Assembly: GCF_000327385.1 (NCBI RefSeq)
Contig: NW_008709889.1
Location: forward strand, 1,253,546 to 1,317,545
Origin: Lottia gigantea
Taxonomy: Eukaryota; Mollusca; Gastropoda; Lottiidae
Length of the DNA stretch: 64,000 bases
Direction of reading: 5' to 3'
Under the pieces are notes generated by a model. It was not told the origin of the DNA. It did no database searches and saw nothing but the letters and a program-made list of their open reading frames with translations. Positions within the stretch are counted from its first letter, which is position 1. Each line of letters begins with the position of its first letter. Both the position numbers and the translations under genes were made by a program. Below are positions 27,001-40,400 of this stretch, piece after piece.

Positions 27001-27574
27001 TTTTATACAAATTAGTTGACCCTACTTAACCACTGATCCCTAAATTCGCATATTGAAATAAATGTCGTTTAAAAATATTCTAAATCGGTGACAAAGTAGC
27101 CTATAATTGACTTTAAACTGAAAAACATTCAAGACAAGACCTTTTTTGCAAGGTCTACCTTTATGTTAGGTTATCTCTGATGTGCGTCACGATTGGTATC
27201 CTACTGGAAACCCAAGTTAACACCACATCTCTTTAATGCAGGTGGCCCAGCATTCGAGCGAGTGGCAAATCACCAGTTTCTTAAATAAACGACTTACAGG
27301 TATTTTAAGAAAATGTACTGTCTATCAATTAAACATTATTACAACATATCCAAGGTCACGACCTTTTTCATATTCTGCACTGTGAAATGCAAAACAATTT
27401 AATTTATACAATAACCCAGGGAAAGAGAATTTCAAATTTATGATTGGTAGTCACCCCTTGGGTAATGAATCTTTTTAATATACCAACATGACATTTTATT
27501 TAAAAAAGTTACATTATTAAGACAATTCGATTTTATTCGATATTATTTTATTAGGTAGATCTTGTGGTCTGAGC

Positions 27575-27670
27575 ACCGTTCTGGTCCTTTATTACACTAA
27601 TTGCACCCTGCATGGCGTTGCCCGTCTTCAAAAGCTCACACGGTGCAGAAAAGTAGGACGTAAAACTCCA
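27575..27670 (+). repeat. SINE-like dispersed repeat, 3' fragment
   Basis: 'ggtgcagaaaagtaggacgt' followed by 'aaaac' matches the tail of the copies at 32030-32245 and 50525-50770 in opposite orientation. Only the tail portion is present. Confidence 0.5.
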
Positions 27671-30600
27671 TACATTTCATTTCATTGTATTTTCCTTTTC
27701 ATTTTCAATAACAATTTAAAATGGCTACAACTGTAAGAATGTGAATTTGTACAATAGAACTTACCAAGCACATTTCATGTCGATCCAAAATCATAGATGA
27801 TAAAAATGCATGTATTACCGAAAAAATATTTAGCTGCAAGGCATTCACTTGTAGGTTACATGAGAAACCTTTGCATTACCGGTTTTATATGTCTCAAAAC
27901 AAAATAGATTAAAAATATGATAAGCTGGAATATGAAAGATAACAAGTATATTGAAAAGGTTGAGATTTTGTGAATTTTATTAATTAAAGGTTTCTTGGGA
28001 ATATTATACATGTATTTGTTTTCTTCCTTTTAATCAAATATAGCCGTAACACGTCAAAACGGATCCATCAGATAATAGTCAAAAGGATTTGGTCGGCAGA
28101 GTAGAATATTGTTGAACTTTAAAACTATGCAAGGTCGAATGGTCGATTATATAGACAATGTTGCACGAACATCGAACATAGCTTAATCATATGTTGTCCA
28201 AGACGTAGTCAGGCTCCAATGAGAGATAATATCCAAAATCACACTTTTACGGTAATACATTCTCACGGACGAAAAGTCAATCAAATGTTCCTTTCATCAT
28301 AGATCTGGTCAGTTGTCATTGAACTAAATTGCCAATCTAAGGCCTGAGCATAGTTAAAATTACTTTGAATTTCTGGGATGAGGGCCCTAGCAGTCATATC
28401 TAACCATATACAAAAATTTTCATGCACAAGATTTTTGTTTTGAATGTTAACAGCGGTGCCACATATAATTGGTAAGTAGAACTTCTTGAATCTTATGGGC
28501 CGATAATTCTTCTCTATGAAATGGGTATGTGGTATATGTGAATATATGTGTATGTATGTATAATTCATAGATGGATGGGAACAAAAAGAAACAATAAATT
28601 CAGTTTTAATTTTTTTTCAAAATCTATAATAAATTTACTATATGATATGATTTATGTTAACAAAGAATAATAATATAATGATATGGAATGGTTATTGTAA
28701 AATCAACCTAATTCATTATTCAATGCACCAAACATACAGGATAATTTACAATTGTACAATGGTTTCTTCCATGTTGGTGTACAGAAAAATATTACACAAT
28801 TTCATATTCAAAGTATTCACATTTAACTTTGTCTACCTGATAAATAGACAATGCCAGTGCAATCGATTTACAACCTTATCATCTTGAAGATTCACAGAAT
28901 GCCTATTATTTGATTTCTTCAATCTAAATTAACCATTTTATATGTAGCCATTTCGCCATTTAGGTTTTGCAAACTTATTCAAAGTATACCATTAAGAATA
29001 TTCCACAGACAATGTGGATAATTAAGCTGCCAATTTTTGGGGATCAAAATGGATGAGAAGCCACCAATTAGTTTTTGCAAGCAAGACCCAATATTTTAAC
29101 TTTAGATCTAAGGGTCAAAGCACTTAAGCTGTGCCAAAATAAAAAAAACTTGGACAAGTTAATTTATCCAAAACATAATTTTTTTTCGTTTTTGTCATGG
29201 TTAGGTCAGTAAGGCCATATGGTTAATTTCTGGAAGGTATGATTTTAGTACAAACCTGTTATCTTTAAAATCATTTCTTTCATGTCCTATGTCCAGATCT
29301 TATCTGTATAATAGTCCTTAGGTTCAATAAATTAATCATAGAAAAATGACACAAATGATCTTATGTAGAGTACATATTGTATAATGTATTATTAATCAGT
29401 AAGAAAGATCTTGTTCAATGCTAAATATTCTCATGAATTTTAATGAACCTTTCATCATCTTGAACCTAATATTAACTCACATAGCACTTATATACTAGTA
29501 GACATTTTGTGACCCTTACAAACTCATAAAAGTGTTAGTTGGTACTGATAGACTTAAATTTAATTATTTATCATACAAGATTTCATTTTGATACTAAAAT
29601 ACACTGTTAGTAGATATATTTCTATAGGATGGATTCAATATCAGGCACAGATATACTTTGATTTATATACTATTCAAATCTTTGTTTTGAAATTTAAATA
29701 ATATAACAATTCATTATATAAATTATATCTTAACTTTGGCCCGATGGTTTTCAATACATTGATTAGATTCAGTCATTTGACATCATATAACAAAAATCAT
29801 CAAATTAAATATAACACTATAGTAAATATATTGGGAAGGATGTAATCAAAAAAATTGGAATTAAAGGTAGAAGAATGCAAAAAAATTGCGTACATATTTT
29901 AAATAAAGGCAAGCAAAATGATGAAAATTAAAAAGAAATTTTGGAATCCATTACTGATATACAGAAGCAATTGAATGTAATGAATATTCACAATTACACA
30001 AATACAACAAATCTACCATAAATATCATTCAATTTAGTTTCTGCATGGGCTGATTGGAATGCTACTCTAGTAATTTAAAAAACATTCATTGTTTTCTCCC
30101 ATTAATAACAGAATATACAGCAATAAAACTGTCAAAAATTTCTTAAAAACTGATGGTTCCCGTTTCAAATGAGCATCAAGTGAGGTTGATATTTTGTATA
30201 CAAATTAATATATTAAGCCAATTTCATATTCACAACCATTTTACATTTATTCTCGTCTTTGATGTAACGGAAAAGGCCAAAAAGATAGTAGAAACAATAT
30301 AAAATTTAATACTTTTACAGCTGATTTAATCCCAGTATTATATTACAAGCAAAAATTCAAAGTTAATTTAGTTTTTGCATGTCATTGGCACCCCTAAAAT
30401 TCATTAAAAAATAAGCAGTCAATTTAAATCCCAGTATTTAACCAGCTGTACAAATAACAAGATTTGCCTGATCACTACCTTATAGATATGAGGTGAGGGG
30501 ACCCAGGCCACAAAATTTTGCAGGGGGGCCTCAAGCCATTTCTTTCACAAGGTCGGGCCAGCCTATTACTCCCCCTTGTAGAAACGCCACTGATGAGGTA

Positions 30601-31460
30601 AGGTAAAAATAAATATCAAAATGTTTGCAAACTAGTAGACTATAATGATATATCATGAATAAAAATTTGTACAACCAAGACAAATCTGTTAATCAAAATC
30701 TCGTCCAAAGTATAGCAAAAATAGATTGTAAAAGTTGTATAGTAGTGGCCTCCTCCAAAGAGGGGTACTATCAGGTGTTTCGAAAAGAGTGATCACGAAT
30801 AATGAATCAAAATTTAGGGAGAAAATCCTCCTTTATGACGATGTGATCAACTAAATGCTATAATGATTTTAAATTCAGAATTATTTTCCATTCAGTTTAT
30901 AACTTCAGTCTTTAAACTGTCCGTTTCTGATCAAATCTGCATTGAAGCTACCAACATGTTCAAAATCCTGAACCAAAGAAATCATTTGACTAATTTCTCT
31001 TATTATCTAGGGATGTATCTTTTCTAAATCTATCTACATTATGATATGAAGACTTCTTTAGATAGCTGTCCTTGATATGAAATGTAATTTTTGGCAGAAT
31101 ATGCCACTATAAAATTAAATTCAAATATTGACTTAAATAAAAATCAAAACAAAAATAAGTTTCCAAGCAAAATCAATTCTGATTGTAATGAACTCGGGAT
31201 ACCCTAGTATATATTTTATCTCTGCATTGTCTGATAAATTTAAAAGCATTCAAGAGTAATTGTTGTGCATAGTTCAAATTATTGCAAACATTTTAAAAGT
31301 CATATTTCAAAATACATTGCTTTCTTGCACTTGCAGATTGAACATTTTCCATGATCTGGGTAAGTTTCAAACTTGAATGTTCAGAATGTTTCAGTACATT
31401 TTTATCATTATCTGTATTAAAAATGTATGATAGGGCACCCTAGATAGAATATCTAATGAT

Positions 31461-34400
31461 TTAGTAGACCCAGTTTACTGGAACCCATTGCTGTTCAGAT
31501 GATAATGAAGTCAAGGCTTTTCTCAGTGCTCTGTATGTGGCTTCAAATGAATCGTTCACCAATATAAGGTCAAAATAAGCTTTATATGTCTGTTCTATCT
31601 GAGCGCTTTCTTTGACAGTCCGAATAAAATCTTCTTCCTGCAGATACAAAGAAATAAGTAAAAAGTTTTATTTAAACAAATTTTGTAATAAAGAACTTGT
31701 CATCCGACAACTTGTGATAAAGACACAATAGCAAAGTCCTTTTCATTCTATTCGAACCACAAGATGCCTGTTTAACTATATTTTTGCACCAAATGTATGT
31801 AATACGAATAAATGGTACTTACTGTTTTAACTTCAACCATATTAGGTCCACCACCTCGATTCTAAATAACAAAAAAATAACTTGTCTTATAAGGATTAAT
31901 ATATTCCTATCAATGAGCAGCAATTTCATCTGTCGTAAAAATTTTAATGTCTTCAATAGAAGCATAATTCGAAATGTCAATTATTTCCAATAATAATATA
32001 TTTCCACAAAGGTTTCAATTCTACCTGAATGGAGTTTTATGTCCTACTTTTCGGCACCATGTGGGACGGGCAACGTGCAGGCCAGAACACCTACATTAGC
32101 CTGCTTCTTTTTCGATTTCCAACTGTCCAGAGATTGTAAACGTGCACAGTCTGTAGCACACAGGGCCTCAGTTTATTGATCCATCCGAACGACTAGACAC
32201 TTTTTCCATGTCAACCCCTTTTACCTGCATCTCTGACAAGGGGAAACTCTGTTGAAAAATCTGAAGGTATTATCTCGACAAATGGTTCTTAGCATTATAC
32301 AGTAACATCGAAGACACTAGTTTTCATTCATATAACAATATTAAACATTAATTTAATAACTACCCTAACTGTCTAAGATTACTTTATCCTCCATCTTATC
32401 TGAAACAATTTGAACTTACCCTTCCTCTACCAGTAGTACTTAATCTTCTACCCTCTTCATACATGACTTTTAGTGCCTCTACACTAGGTGCTGCTAAAAA
32501 CACTATATAAGGCATAAACTCTGGTGTCTTTAATACTTTTAATGACTGAAAAAAAAAAACAGTTAAAATAAACATTATCAGAAAATCAAAAACAAAAGCT
32601 GAAAAATCATGAAATCATGCTCAAAATAGCTTATGAATCATGATAAGCTTTACATTGAAGATGTTTTTGAGCTTAAGAAAACAAGTTGCAGTTTCATAAT
32701 ATAAGCAAATTTATTAATGAACCAATCAGGTATATGGATGAAAATGGTGGTAAGTTGAACAATGAAAAAGAATTTTAATGCACATACCGTAGGATTGACA
32801 TCTAAAACACACATTTTACCAGTTTTCATAACATCATAGATAGTTTCTAACTTAGTACCATATAAATTATTATTATATTCACCAAATTCTATATATTTCT
32901 GATCATGTATATCTAATGCCATTGAATCACGGTCAGTAAAATAATATCCTCTACCATTCTCTTCATTTTCTCTTGGTGCTCTGGATGTATCTAAAATACA
33001 TAATACACAAGTTAAATAAAGTTAAGTTTTTAAGAACAGGCCTGAGAAACATACAATTTTTTTTTATTCCACTGAGTAAAGAATATGCTCATGTTGTTGA
33101 AAGTCTTTTAGATGAACTGTTAATTCTACATTTTTCCCTCAATACAAAATATTTTTCCAATGGCAACAATAACCTTGATTGAGAGTAACTTACGAGCAAT
33201 AACTCCAGCAAATTTCCTTGGATCATCTCTAATCAATCTTTCTTTCAGAGATCTTCTACCAACTCCATTGGCACCAACCAATACCAGAACACTTCTCTGG
33301 AATGGTGCCATCCTTCTAACCTCTTCATAGATCAACACATCACATCTATCAAAGTTGGTATTTGATTTAGTATTATACTTATATTTCTTCTTCTTCTTCC
33401 TTGTTAAACCACATACTATAATTATAATAATGTAAATCGTTAAATTGACTATTAAACGAGCTTGTTTCAAAAGATTTTCTTATAACGGTCAGTTGTTCAT
33501 TTATTTACTCGTTCATTTAATCACAGGTCTTCAAATAACTTGCATAATATTGGTAATCATAGAAATATGTATTGGTGGCATCACCACAATGACCACCTAG
33601 TAGAACAGGAAATAGTCTGTCATTTTAAACAGTCATTCCTCAAAATAATTTTTTTTTTCTTTTCTTCTCAGTAATAACAATTTTAGATAATTGTATATAT
33701 ATCAATCAGGGAGAAACAACTCCACAATATGGAGATAAAATACAGAAAGTCAACTCTGATCCATAAAGAATTCAGTATCTTCTTCAGTAGGTTCAACTTA
33801 CACAAACTACTAGTAGCATTATCATAATCATGTTGTACAAAGGCTTTTCTTTTCTCTTCTAAATTTTTGGATGGTATTAGCCCAGTTGGACCTTCTATAT
33901 CAGCAAAACGAGCCTAAAATAATGTTCAGTAAATAACACTGTTGTATATAAAATTCAAACTTTCATACTGAAACTTTTGCTGAAAAAAAGGGCAACTAAT
34001 TCCAAAAAATTACTAAAGTGGTTCTTACACCTAGGTTGCAAATAAGAACAGCGGTTGGAACTCATGACCACATTATTTGAAATCATATGCAACTGGTAAT
34101 CACTATGATGGAGGGACACTTTAGTAATATTTTGGAATTTTAAATTACATAAAACCAACTTATAGTCATTTATTTCACAGGTTGATAAAAGCTTAAAAAA
34201 TAAAGAAATGAAGTTACCTGCCACCAATTAGGATCATCTGAGTTAACTATTTCTAAAATATCACCGTCTTGAAAAGGTAAACCAGCTTCTTTACATGGTA
34301 TTAATCTATCTTTCATTGGGTCATACGAGAAATGGGCTTTCATATAAATCTGCAATATAATATCTTTATCAATATCAAGGCATAAAAATCTTTATAACAA

Positions 34401-37400
34401 ATAATAAGACATAAATAAATCTTATTACATTTAACTTTTTTGTCAAAGCTTGGAAAATGTTCTTTTTTATGTCAGGCCATATAAAATAAATAGTCTGTTT
34501 TACAGGCCTTGTTCGCTCCAGTAAAATACCCCGCGCTTCAAACCTATTTATTGACATTTTGAAGTAATTAATGAATAATGCGTGCGAGCCCCCAAAATAA
34601 TGTGTAAAATAGAGTTATTTTCATTGAGTTTTTTTTAGTAAAACTGGAAGTGGTTTAGAACACGTTTTCAAGATCTAATAACTCTCATTAAATTTCAAAA
34701 TCACCGCTAAAATCCATGGTTCTTTTTATATCACTTAAAAGTGATGTTGATTTTGAAAATTAACCATTGGAAGATACATTAGTTTGCTGAAGGAAGCACA
34801 AATTGTTGCCACATTTTATGTTGAAAATCAAAACATTTATCTTGAGTGTCTTGATAATTATTCCGTTTCTGAATAAATTAAATACAGTCTACAAGAATGC
34901 ACCCAAGTGCATCATTGTCAGAAGTGGTAGATATCTTTGGATATTTCATTACAAACATCAATTAATCAAACATTAAGCATTATTTGTCCAAGAACAATAA
35001 GAAAATCCAACTTTAAAGAGGCACTTTCACAATCCATTTTATCACACTTTTCAGAAACTGGAATTGTTTAGCTATTAAGCTAATCAGTACTACTAGTTTA
35101 CAATTTACTCTAAACTTTGAGCACTATCATCTCTTTATTTTATTTACATTTTTAAAGTTATATTGACATTTTTCACAAACTTCACCTTGGCATAGGTTAG
35201 TTAATAAATGGATTTAATAAAATAAATACAAGTATATGTGAAGGAAGTGTTGAATTATCACAAGTTCTTGTACTTCTGTTGACTATTGAAAATCTAAAAA
35301 AGAGTTTATAAATTATAAATAAAGCCCTCTCGACCCGATTTTTGAAAAAAAAAGGCCTGTAAAACAAGACTATTTATTTTGTATGGCCTTACCATGTTTA
35401 TTTCCTCAGTTATTCCCAAATTTTATAATAACTTACAGTTTCAGTAGATCTGGAATCATTATAGGAGGGAACTATTTTCAATGTAATGGTATTATCAGCT
35501 TGAACTATTGTTTCCATCAACTGATCTGGGGTAACCATAGGCATACCATTAACTTCACGTATAATATCATTTACTCGTAATAAACCTATATAAAATAAAC
35601 ATGTTTTGTTTAGCTTGTATCGACAAAAGGTTACTTAGAAATTAAAATAAAATAAATTCTTAGATGCAAGGTTTATTCAATCTTTTAATACACCTAATTC
35701 AATGGGTTTGACTTACATCCATTCTGAATAATAAACACCCCTAATGTATATTTAGCATTTTTTTTATTACCCTTATCAAACTTTCTAATACTATGTTACA
35801 TCAATACACTTAAACAATAGAAAAATTGGGGACAACAACTGAATCTAAACATAACACTAGACTAAAATAAATACCTAAAGGGAACTAACCTTGTTTATCA
35901 ATCAAGCTACCTTGTAATATTCTGGCTACAACTAAATCATTACATTCATCTAATTTAACAGTAATACCTAAAGGCTCTTTATCAGATTTGCGTATGGTTA
36001 CAAAGCGTACTTGTTCTGTAATAACATTAAATAATGGTGGGGGTGGGGACATTAAAGATTGAGTTTGGTCTTCTTGTTCAACACGATCACCATAATCTCT
36101 CTGTACGACATCATCATGGGCTACCATTAGAGCCTAAATAAAATATTGATATTTATCTTTCGATCAAATCATTTGTTCAATATTGTAATGTTATTGTAGT
36201 AAGTCAGCTACTTAATCAATCATTCAGTAATAGATATAGAAATGGATACAGCGAAAGAGATAAAAAACCCTTATCTAATAAAAAGCGTGATATCTTGTCC
36301 AATTTGTTTCTACATGACCAACTAGGTTTTACTTACCTTGAAGTGAGGATTTTGAATGATCTTTGATAATGAAGCTGCATTACGATTTTTATCTTTGGCT
36401 GATGAAACTATCTGTAAACAATCTCTTGCCATACCAACAGAATTAGATGCTTCTGGCTCAGGTGCACCATGTTCCAATTCATCATGAATCTAACAGAAAT
36501 TTTGTCAAATATGCATTAAGTGTCATTGGCATAAAAATAACCATGTAAAAATCGCCCATACAAAAAAGAAATCCAGTAAAACTAATTCAAAACAAAAATC
36601 CTGTGTCTATACACATATGGTACATTAAGTGTACTTTGTAACAGTACAAACTATCTAGTTACAAAGTTACAAAGATGATGCTTTAAACTAGAAAAAGACC
36701 CCAGACATCAGTTAGGGTCTAATGACAGCCCTCTTGAATGTTCGTCAAATCAACCGTTTGACCTAACCTGAAAAACACAGCATCACAAAATGCTAGCGGT
36801 GGAGAAGGTAGAAATTTGATTGGTTAAAGCAGACATCATCAAGTCATCAAAAGATTAATTTGACGATCATTCCATAGGGCTGTCGTTAGACCCTAACTGA
36901 AGTGGCTATATCTAAAATGAAAGCTAATAAAAATAGAAGGAATGTTTGGTCTTATGTAATTAGACTGTTAGAAAGCACGATTGATGTCATTCTATTGACT
37001 AAAGACTTACTTTGAAAAGGGACACAACAGTAGGGTCATCAAGAAAAGCTCTGAGAAAATCTAAGTCTTCATCCCCAGCTTCTATCTCTCTTTCTTCAAG
37101 TGCATCAAAATTATTCTGGATTGTTTGTACAGCCTCTACAATAACATTTCAAACTCAAATAATATCGGTACCAAATGTTTAAATTCACATACCAGCTTTT
37201 TAATCATTTTACTTCTAAAATTCAAAATTCTTTCAGTCTAGTTTATCACAGATTTCACAGGAAATCTATTCTTGACAAGTTTAAGATTTAACAAAATTCA
37301 GAGGAACCTGAAAATTGCATTGCATATTATGAGATAAAGTAGGTCTAAGCCCTTGAAAGAAGGCTTACTTGACTTGTTAAGATTACTGTAACAATGTGTG

Positions 37401-40400
37401 GGGCAAGGAATGAATAAAAGAACGACGAGTTGTGTAAAACTTTAATGATGTATTCCTCAGCACACATGTCATATAAATTACAAATCATGGCCTAGGCCTA
37501 GTATTAACGGGAGATAACTCTTTAATCGTTATTACTTATCTCTCTTCTTAACAAATAAACCTACATGTAATACATATGATATTTATGAAGTGTTTACAAC
37601 TTAAAGATTATAACTTTGAATACAGAATGAAACGTGAATACATATACGCGAAATAACATATTTACACTAGCCTTAGAGTAACAATAGTAACAATAAAAGA
37701 TATGGTTAGGCTACATTGATTCTATAATTTTGGGTTTAACTACTCTACCCGACCTGGTGACATACATGCCTGAATCGTTTGTTTTGCAAGATAGGTCCTG
37801 TTTAGGGTCTCCTACATTTTTAGAAAAATTGCCACTTGGAGGAATTATTTCAGGTGTAGAAGGGTTAATTTCGGGACTTACAATGGAATCGGGCTGATTA
37901 ATATTGTCCTCGAAGTTATTTAAAGGAACATATTCGTCAGTTTTAATCAAGTCACGCCTGTTCCTTCTGTAAATTCCACCGTCGGGGCTTTCAACAACAT
38001 AAGACCTAGTACTAAGGGGGTGCCTATCAATTACAACTGCTGGCTTCCATAAGCCATTATGTTGCCTAATCCGAACAGGATTTCCTTGCTCAAGTGCCTT
38101 TAAGGGTTTGGCTCCTTTATTGTAATACTTATTTTGACATTTTTGTTTTGACACAAGTTGGTTATGAATGTCACCGTAATAAGGGACACTTGGCAATAGT
38201 TCTTCAAGAGTAGATGGGAGGATAGATCTTAACTTTCTGCACATTAGTAACTGAGAAGGGGTATAACCTGAATTTAAAGGGGTGGTATGATACTCTAATA
38301 AGGCAAGTTATTGGTCTGTCCCATCAGCCTTACATTTACTAAAGATACGCTTCACAATCTGGCCGTTAGATTGTGGGTAGTGAGGACTCGAAGTCACATG
38401 TTTGAAATCCCATTGTTTGGCAAACTCCTTTAACCCATGCGAGTCATATTGGGGATTGTTGTCCGAAACGCATGTATCAGGGTTTCCCAACCTTGAAAAA
38501 GTGCCCTTAAGTTTGTTTATAACAGCCTGACTTTTAATACCATGAAGCTTGTGGACCTCAAAGAACAAACTATAATAATCAACAACTACAACATAATCAT
38601 CATTATTCCAACAAAATAGATCAGTGGCTACAACCTGCCAAGGGCATTGTGGAATTTTGTGAGGTTTTATGGCTCCTTAGGATTAGCATTTCGACGTTCT
38701 AGACAAATTGAACACTTCAAAACCATATTGGTGATATCGGTTGACATTTTCGGCCAAAACAAAGTATCTCGAGCTCTACGTAAACACTTTTCAACACCCA
38801 TATGACCCATATGAACACGATCAAGCATTAGGGATCTTAACAATGTAGGAATAACTATTTTGCGTCCTTTGAAAATAAGACTACCTATGACAGTATGTTC
38901 ATCTCTGTGATTCCAAAACTCAACTATTTCCGGGAGACATTCAGAGTGCAGACCAGGCCAACCATCAAGTATTACGTGCCTTAAGATTTCAAATTGAGGG
39001 TCTGATAAGGAAGCCTTTTCGATGTCTTGTATTTTTTGTCGCTAACAGGGAGATTAGACAAAATCATGTGAACTTGTGCTTCAAAGCTGTCTGAGAGACC
39101 AGGGAAAGTGTCTGATAGAAATTTCCTAGACAAAGTATCGGCAACTGGAATACTTGTACCAGGTAGATGTAGAAGGTCAAGGTCGTAATGCTGTAACCGT
39201 AAAATCATACATTGTAGCCTAGCTGGGGCATCCAGTAGAGACTTTTTCATTATTGAAACCAAAGGTTTATCATCCGTCTCGACTTTGACACGACGGCCAT
39301 AAATGTACTGATGGAAACGTGTGCAACCAAAAACTATAGCATACATTTCCTTTTCAATTTGTGCGTAATTAACTTCTGTGGCAGTTAAAGATTTCGAAGC
39401 ATAAGCCATGGGCTTATCATTTTGGAGCAACACAGCTCCTAACCCATACTTGGAGGCATCGACCTGTAAGGTCAAATCCTTATGAGGGTCATAATAAGAT
39501 AGAATAGGGCCTGGAGACTTAGTCAATATCTCTTTAACCTTCAGAAAAGCTTCAACTTGAGGTTCATCCCACAACATCCTTATTCAACTATTTACGTAAT
39601 GGGCTAGTTACTTCTGCTTAATTGGGTGAGAATTTTGAGAGGAAGTTAACCATGCCTAGAATAGTCTGCAACTCAGATTTATTTGAAGGGTGGGGCATTT
39701 CTCGAATGGCCTTGATTTTATTAGGATCTGCTTTAAAACCTGATGAGGTTAGGACGTGACCAAAGTAAGTGACCTCAGTGACACCAACTTCCAACTTATC
39801 CTCATTGAGTTTGACACCTTTTTGTCTGGTTATTTCTGAAACCTTGCGTAAACTTAAGTCATGCTCCTCTCTGGTGGAGCCATAAACTAGAATGTCGTCA
39901 ACTATTGCAACAACATTATCAGGTCCTGTATAACACTCATCTATTTTGTTTTGAAACAAATCTTGTGAGCAATTAAGACCAAATGGCAACCTCTTAAATC
40001 AATATCTGCCATGGGGAGTATTAAATTTAGTTAAGTATGAGGACTGTTCTGAAAGGCTGATGGCCCAGTAACCCGATCGGACTTCAAGTTTTGTAAAATA
40101 ATGTGCATTTGACAACTGGGGGAGAATATCGTTTTCATTGGATAATGTGGACGCTGAATGGCAGAGTTCAGGTCTTTATCTACTTTGCAAATTATCTAGC
40201 TTGTCTTTAGGACGGTCTCTTAAAGACACAGGTACACGTCGTGGGGGGTGAACTACAGGAGGAACATTAGGGTCAATGTGTATCGTAGCTTTCCCTGGAA
40301 TGAGATCAACCCCTTTGAAAATATCAGGATACTCTTTCAATACTGAACCTTAAATAGTTACGTGCTCATGAGAACCTGCTGGTCAGGGACATGTGAAGTG

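Larger units (their letters stand above)
21946..31460. other. Gene-free stretch, the last part possibly MAGUK 3' UTR and downstream region
   Basis: I recognise no protein-coding exon or RNA gene. Defined elements inside are the MITE at 23745-24094 and a SINE-like fragment at 27575-27670. The portion just below 31461 must contain the 3' UTR of the minus-strand MAGUK gene; its end could not be placed. Short frames at 25855-26154 and 28281-28568 resemble nothing I know. Confidence 0.45.

Noticed and set aside
28281-28568. 95-codon minus-strand frame downstream of the MAGUK gene
   Set aside because: Could be 3' UTR or intergenic sequence; the peptide resembles no known domain.
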